DNA of 6,932 bases from positions 1-6,932 of the forward strand of contig JALOPT010000089.1 in the NCBI GenBank assembly GCA_025453715.1. The letters run 5' to 3'. The notes beneath the pieces were generated by a model that had not been told where the DNA came from, ran no database searches, and worked only from the letters and a program-made list of their open reading frames with translations. Position 1 is the first letter of the stretch. Each line of letters starts with the position of its first letter. This document shows positions 6,194 through 6,932 of this stretch, one piece after another. A program made the position numbers and the translations under genes. The stretch comes from Methanoregulaceae archaeon (GTDB taxonomy: Archaea > Halobacteriota > Methanomicrobia > Methanomicrobiales > Methanospirillaceae).

Positions 6194-6222
6194 AAGACCC
6201 CTGAGGGTCTTTCTTTTTTTTC
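6194..6222 (+). terminator. Terminator-like hairpin plus T-tract in the caspase leader
   Basis: On the plus strand, perfect 7-bp arms (6194-6200 and 6205-6211) enclose the loop CTGA and run into a T-rich tract that includes T8 (6214-6221). This has the form of a strong intrinsic terminator, yet no plus-strand gene ends here. It could block antisense transcription out of the caspase gene. On the minus strand the same sequence is a leader hairpin that covers the AGGGG ribosome binding site just before the start codon. Either role is inferred. Confidence 0.5.
6198..6202 (-). promoter_or_regulatory. Putative ribosome binding site of the caspase-PEGA gene
   Basis: AGGGG on the minus strand, nine bases before the ATG at 6188, is the only Shine-Dalgarno-like sequence in the leader. 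It lies within the loop and arm of the 6195-6210 hairpin, so it would be partly paired in the mRNA. Confidence 0.4.
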
Positions 6223-6233
6223 CATTAAAAATG

Positions 6234-6241
6234 TATTTTAT
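6234..6241 (-). promoter_or_regulatory. Candidate TATA element of the caspase-PEGA gene
   Basis: ATAAAATA on the minus strand would place initiation near 6213, giving a leader of about 25 bases consisting almost wholly of the 6194-6211 hairpin. The 9-mer AAAATACAT (6231-6239) recurs upstream of the SixA gene at 6885-6893. No clear BRE is present. Confidence 0.3.
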
Positions 6242-6283
6242 GTGCTACCCCGGAATGTTCGGAGGGTATCCTGTATTACTATC

Positions 6284-6299
6284 AAATCCCGCTGGATTT
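6284..6299 (-). terminator. Small hairpin just after the SixA gene
   Basis: Perfect 6-bp arms AAATCC/GGATTT with a 4-base loop lie five bases after the SixA stop. The right-hand arm supplies only a T3 run on the minus strand, so termination would be weak and read-through into the caspase gene is possible. Confidence 0.35.
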
Positions 6300-6303
6300 T
6301 ATC

Positions 6304-6798
6304 CTAATTTCCTGCCGGAATTTGTTTTGGCGTGATGAGACTATGGAGGTCACCGGACAGCCGGTCCCGCCATGTTACATTTTTTATCCTGGCGAACGCC
6401 CCCTTGGCGAGGACGATGGATGTCATGGCATTCCCTGAAATCACGCGGCTGATAACCATTGAGAGCATCGGCTCGTGTCCGATAATCAGGACTGAGCGAT
6501 CCCCGCCCACCGACGCAATCTGCCTTGAGAGGGCATCAGGATCACCCCCTGGAGAAAGGAGGTCCCATACCTGGATTTTATGCTCCTGGTTCGTGATCTG
6601 TCCAAGTATTTCAGCGGTTTCCAAGGCCCGCTTAAGCGGACTTGTCGCAATTACATCGAATGTATAGCCCATGGTCACTGTCCAGCGTCCGATTCTTTTA
6701 ATTTCTTCCCTTCCCTGCCCGGTAAGGGCCCGGGCGGCATCATTCATGCCCGTTGCCCGTGCTTCCGCTTTTCCATGTCTCAAAATGAATAATTCCAC
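6304..6798 (-). CDS. sixA: SixA-type phosphohistidine phosphatase
   Basis: Cytoplasmic histidine-phosphatase (RHG) family enzyme of 164 residues, predicted to remove phosphate from phosphohistidine on a carrier protein. Numbered from the GTG at 6798, the sequence opens with ELFILRHGKAE, putting the nucleophile His8 and Arg7 at the positions I recall for E. coli SixA (about 161 residues). The family's conserved segments follow in order: LTGQGREE (25-32), the TSPLKRALET segment with a catalytic arginine near 57, and VLIIGHEPM with the second histidine at 108. The N-terminal alignment decides for the GTG start, with AGGTGA eleven bases upstream. An ATG at 6870 would add 24 residues not expected in the family. 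In bacteria SixA acts on phosphocarrier histidines of the ArcB HPt or nitrogen PTS. No such partner is visible here, so the substrate is unknown. Transcription could continue into the caspase gene. Confidence 0.88.
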   Translation of the reverse strand: MELFILRHGKAEARATGMNDAARALTGQGREEIKRIGRWTVTMGYTFDVIATSPLKRALETAEILGQITNQEHKIQVWDLLSPGGDPDALSRQIASVGGDRSVLIIGHEPMLSMVISRVISGNAMTSIVLAKGAFARIKNVTWRDRLSGDLHSLITPKQIPAGN

Positions 6799-6809
6799 AA
6801 TTACACAGG

Positions 6810-6815
6810 TCACCT
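6810..6815 (-). promoter_or_regulatory. Shine-Dalgarno site of the SixA gene
   Basis: AGGTGA on the minus strand is a six-base match to the archaeal anti-Shine-Dalgarno. It is separated by eleven bases from the GTG at 6798, slightly long but usable. It supports the shorter reading frame chosen by homology. Confidence 0.45.
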
Positions 6816-6863
6816 GATGGGTAATGAGTGTATTCATCGGGGAGATCATAATAGGTGTGCCAG

Positions 6864-6932
6864 TCACCATCCCGGCGTCACGTCATGTATTTTGTTATCA
6901 AGGAGAAACGAGAGATCCCGGGAACCTTCTTT
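6864..6932 (-). CDS. Possible C-terminal end of an upstream gene (partial)
   Basis: The minus frame entering from the right edge is open for 22 codons and stops with TGA at 6864-6866. Its end, LLDNKIHDVTPGW, reads like a plausible protein terminus but matches no family I can name. A frame this short can be open by chance; the other two frames stop within about 18 codons. If real, its stop lies 65 bases before the SixA GTG, which would suggest a shared transcript. The alternative is that this DNA is the SixA promoter, with a weak TATA-like CAAAATACA near 6886-6894. Confidence 0.28.
   Translation of the reverse strand, partial: KEGSRDLSFLLDNKIHDVTPGW

Noticed and set aside
6799..6870. N-terminal extension of SixA from the ATG at 6870
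   Set aside because: It would add 24 residues before the family's conserved N-terminal strand. The GTG at 6798 aligns the catalytic histidine at position 8 as in the bacterial enzyme.

Overview
The window looks archaeal, most likely from a methanogen of the Methanomicrobia (Methanoregula/Methanospirillum-like). This is an inference from gene content: a soluble chemoreceptor with stacked HAMP modules, an exported caspase-fold protein with a long PEGA array, a short TPR membrane protein, AGGTGA-type ribosome binding sites and T-tract/hairpin 3' ends. No rRNA, tRNA or taxonomic marker gene is present, so the lineage is not proven.

Layout: 1-346 has no convincing gene, but holds palindromes and the 3' flank of the chemoreceptor. 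347-2506 (minus) encodes a soluble REC-PAS-HAMP-MCP signal transducer whose receiver domain looks degenerate. 2507-2978 is a 472-base divergent intergenic region with several inverted repeats that probably drives the chemoreceptor leftward and the TPR gene rightward. 2979-3728 (plus) encodes two TPR repeats followed by four probable membrane helices, and ends in a hairpin plus T-tract. 3729-3893 is a convergent intergenic region. 3894-6188 (minus) encodes an exported caspase-like peptidase (His125/Cys176) with six PEGA domains in exact 74-residue (222-bp) steps. 6192-6303 carries its leader, including a terminator-like hairpin that covers the putative Shine-Dalgarno sequence. 6304-6798 (minus) encodes a SixA-type phosphohistidine phosphatase. 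The right edge may hold the last 22 codons of another minus-strand gene.

The genes do not form one evident operon. Two concern phosphorelay or chemotaxis signalling (chemoreceptor and SixA). One is a cell-surface or secreted putative protease and one is a membrane scaffold. A functional link between them is possible but is not shown by the sequence. The most noteworthy items are the caspase-PEGA protein with its recently homogenised DNA repeats and cysteine ladder, the hairpin over its start region, and the chemoreceptor's non-canonical receiver domain.
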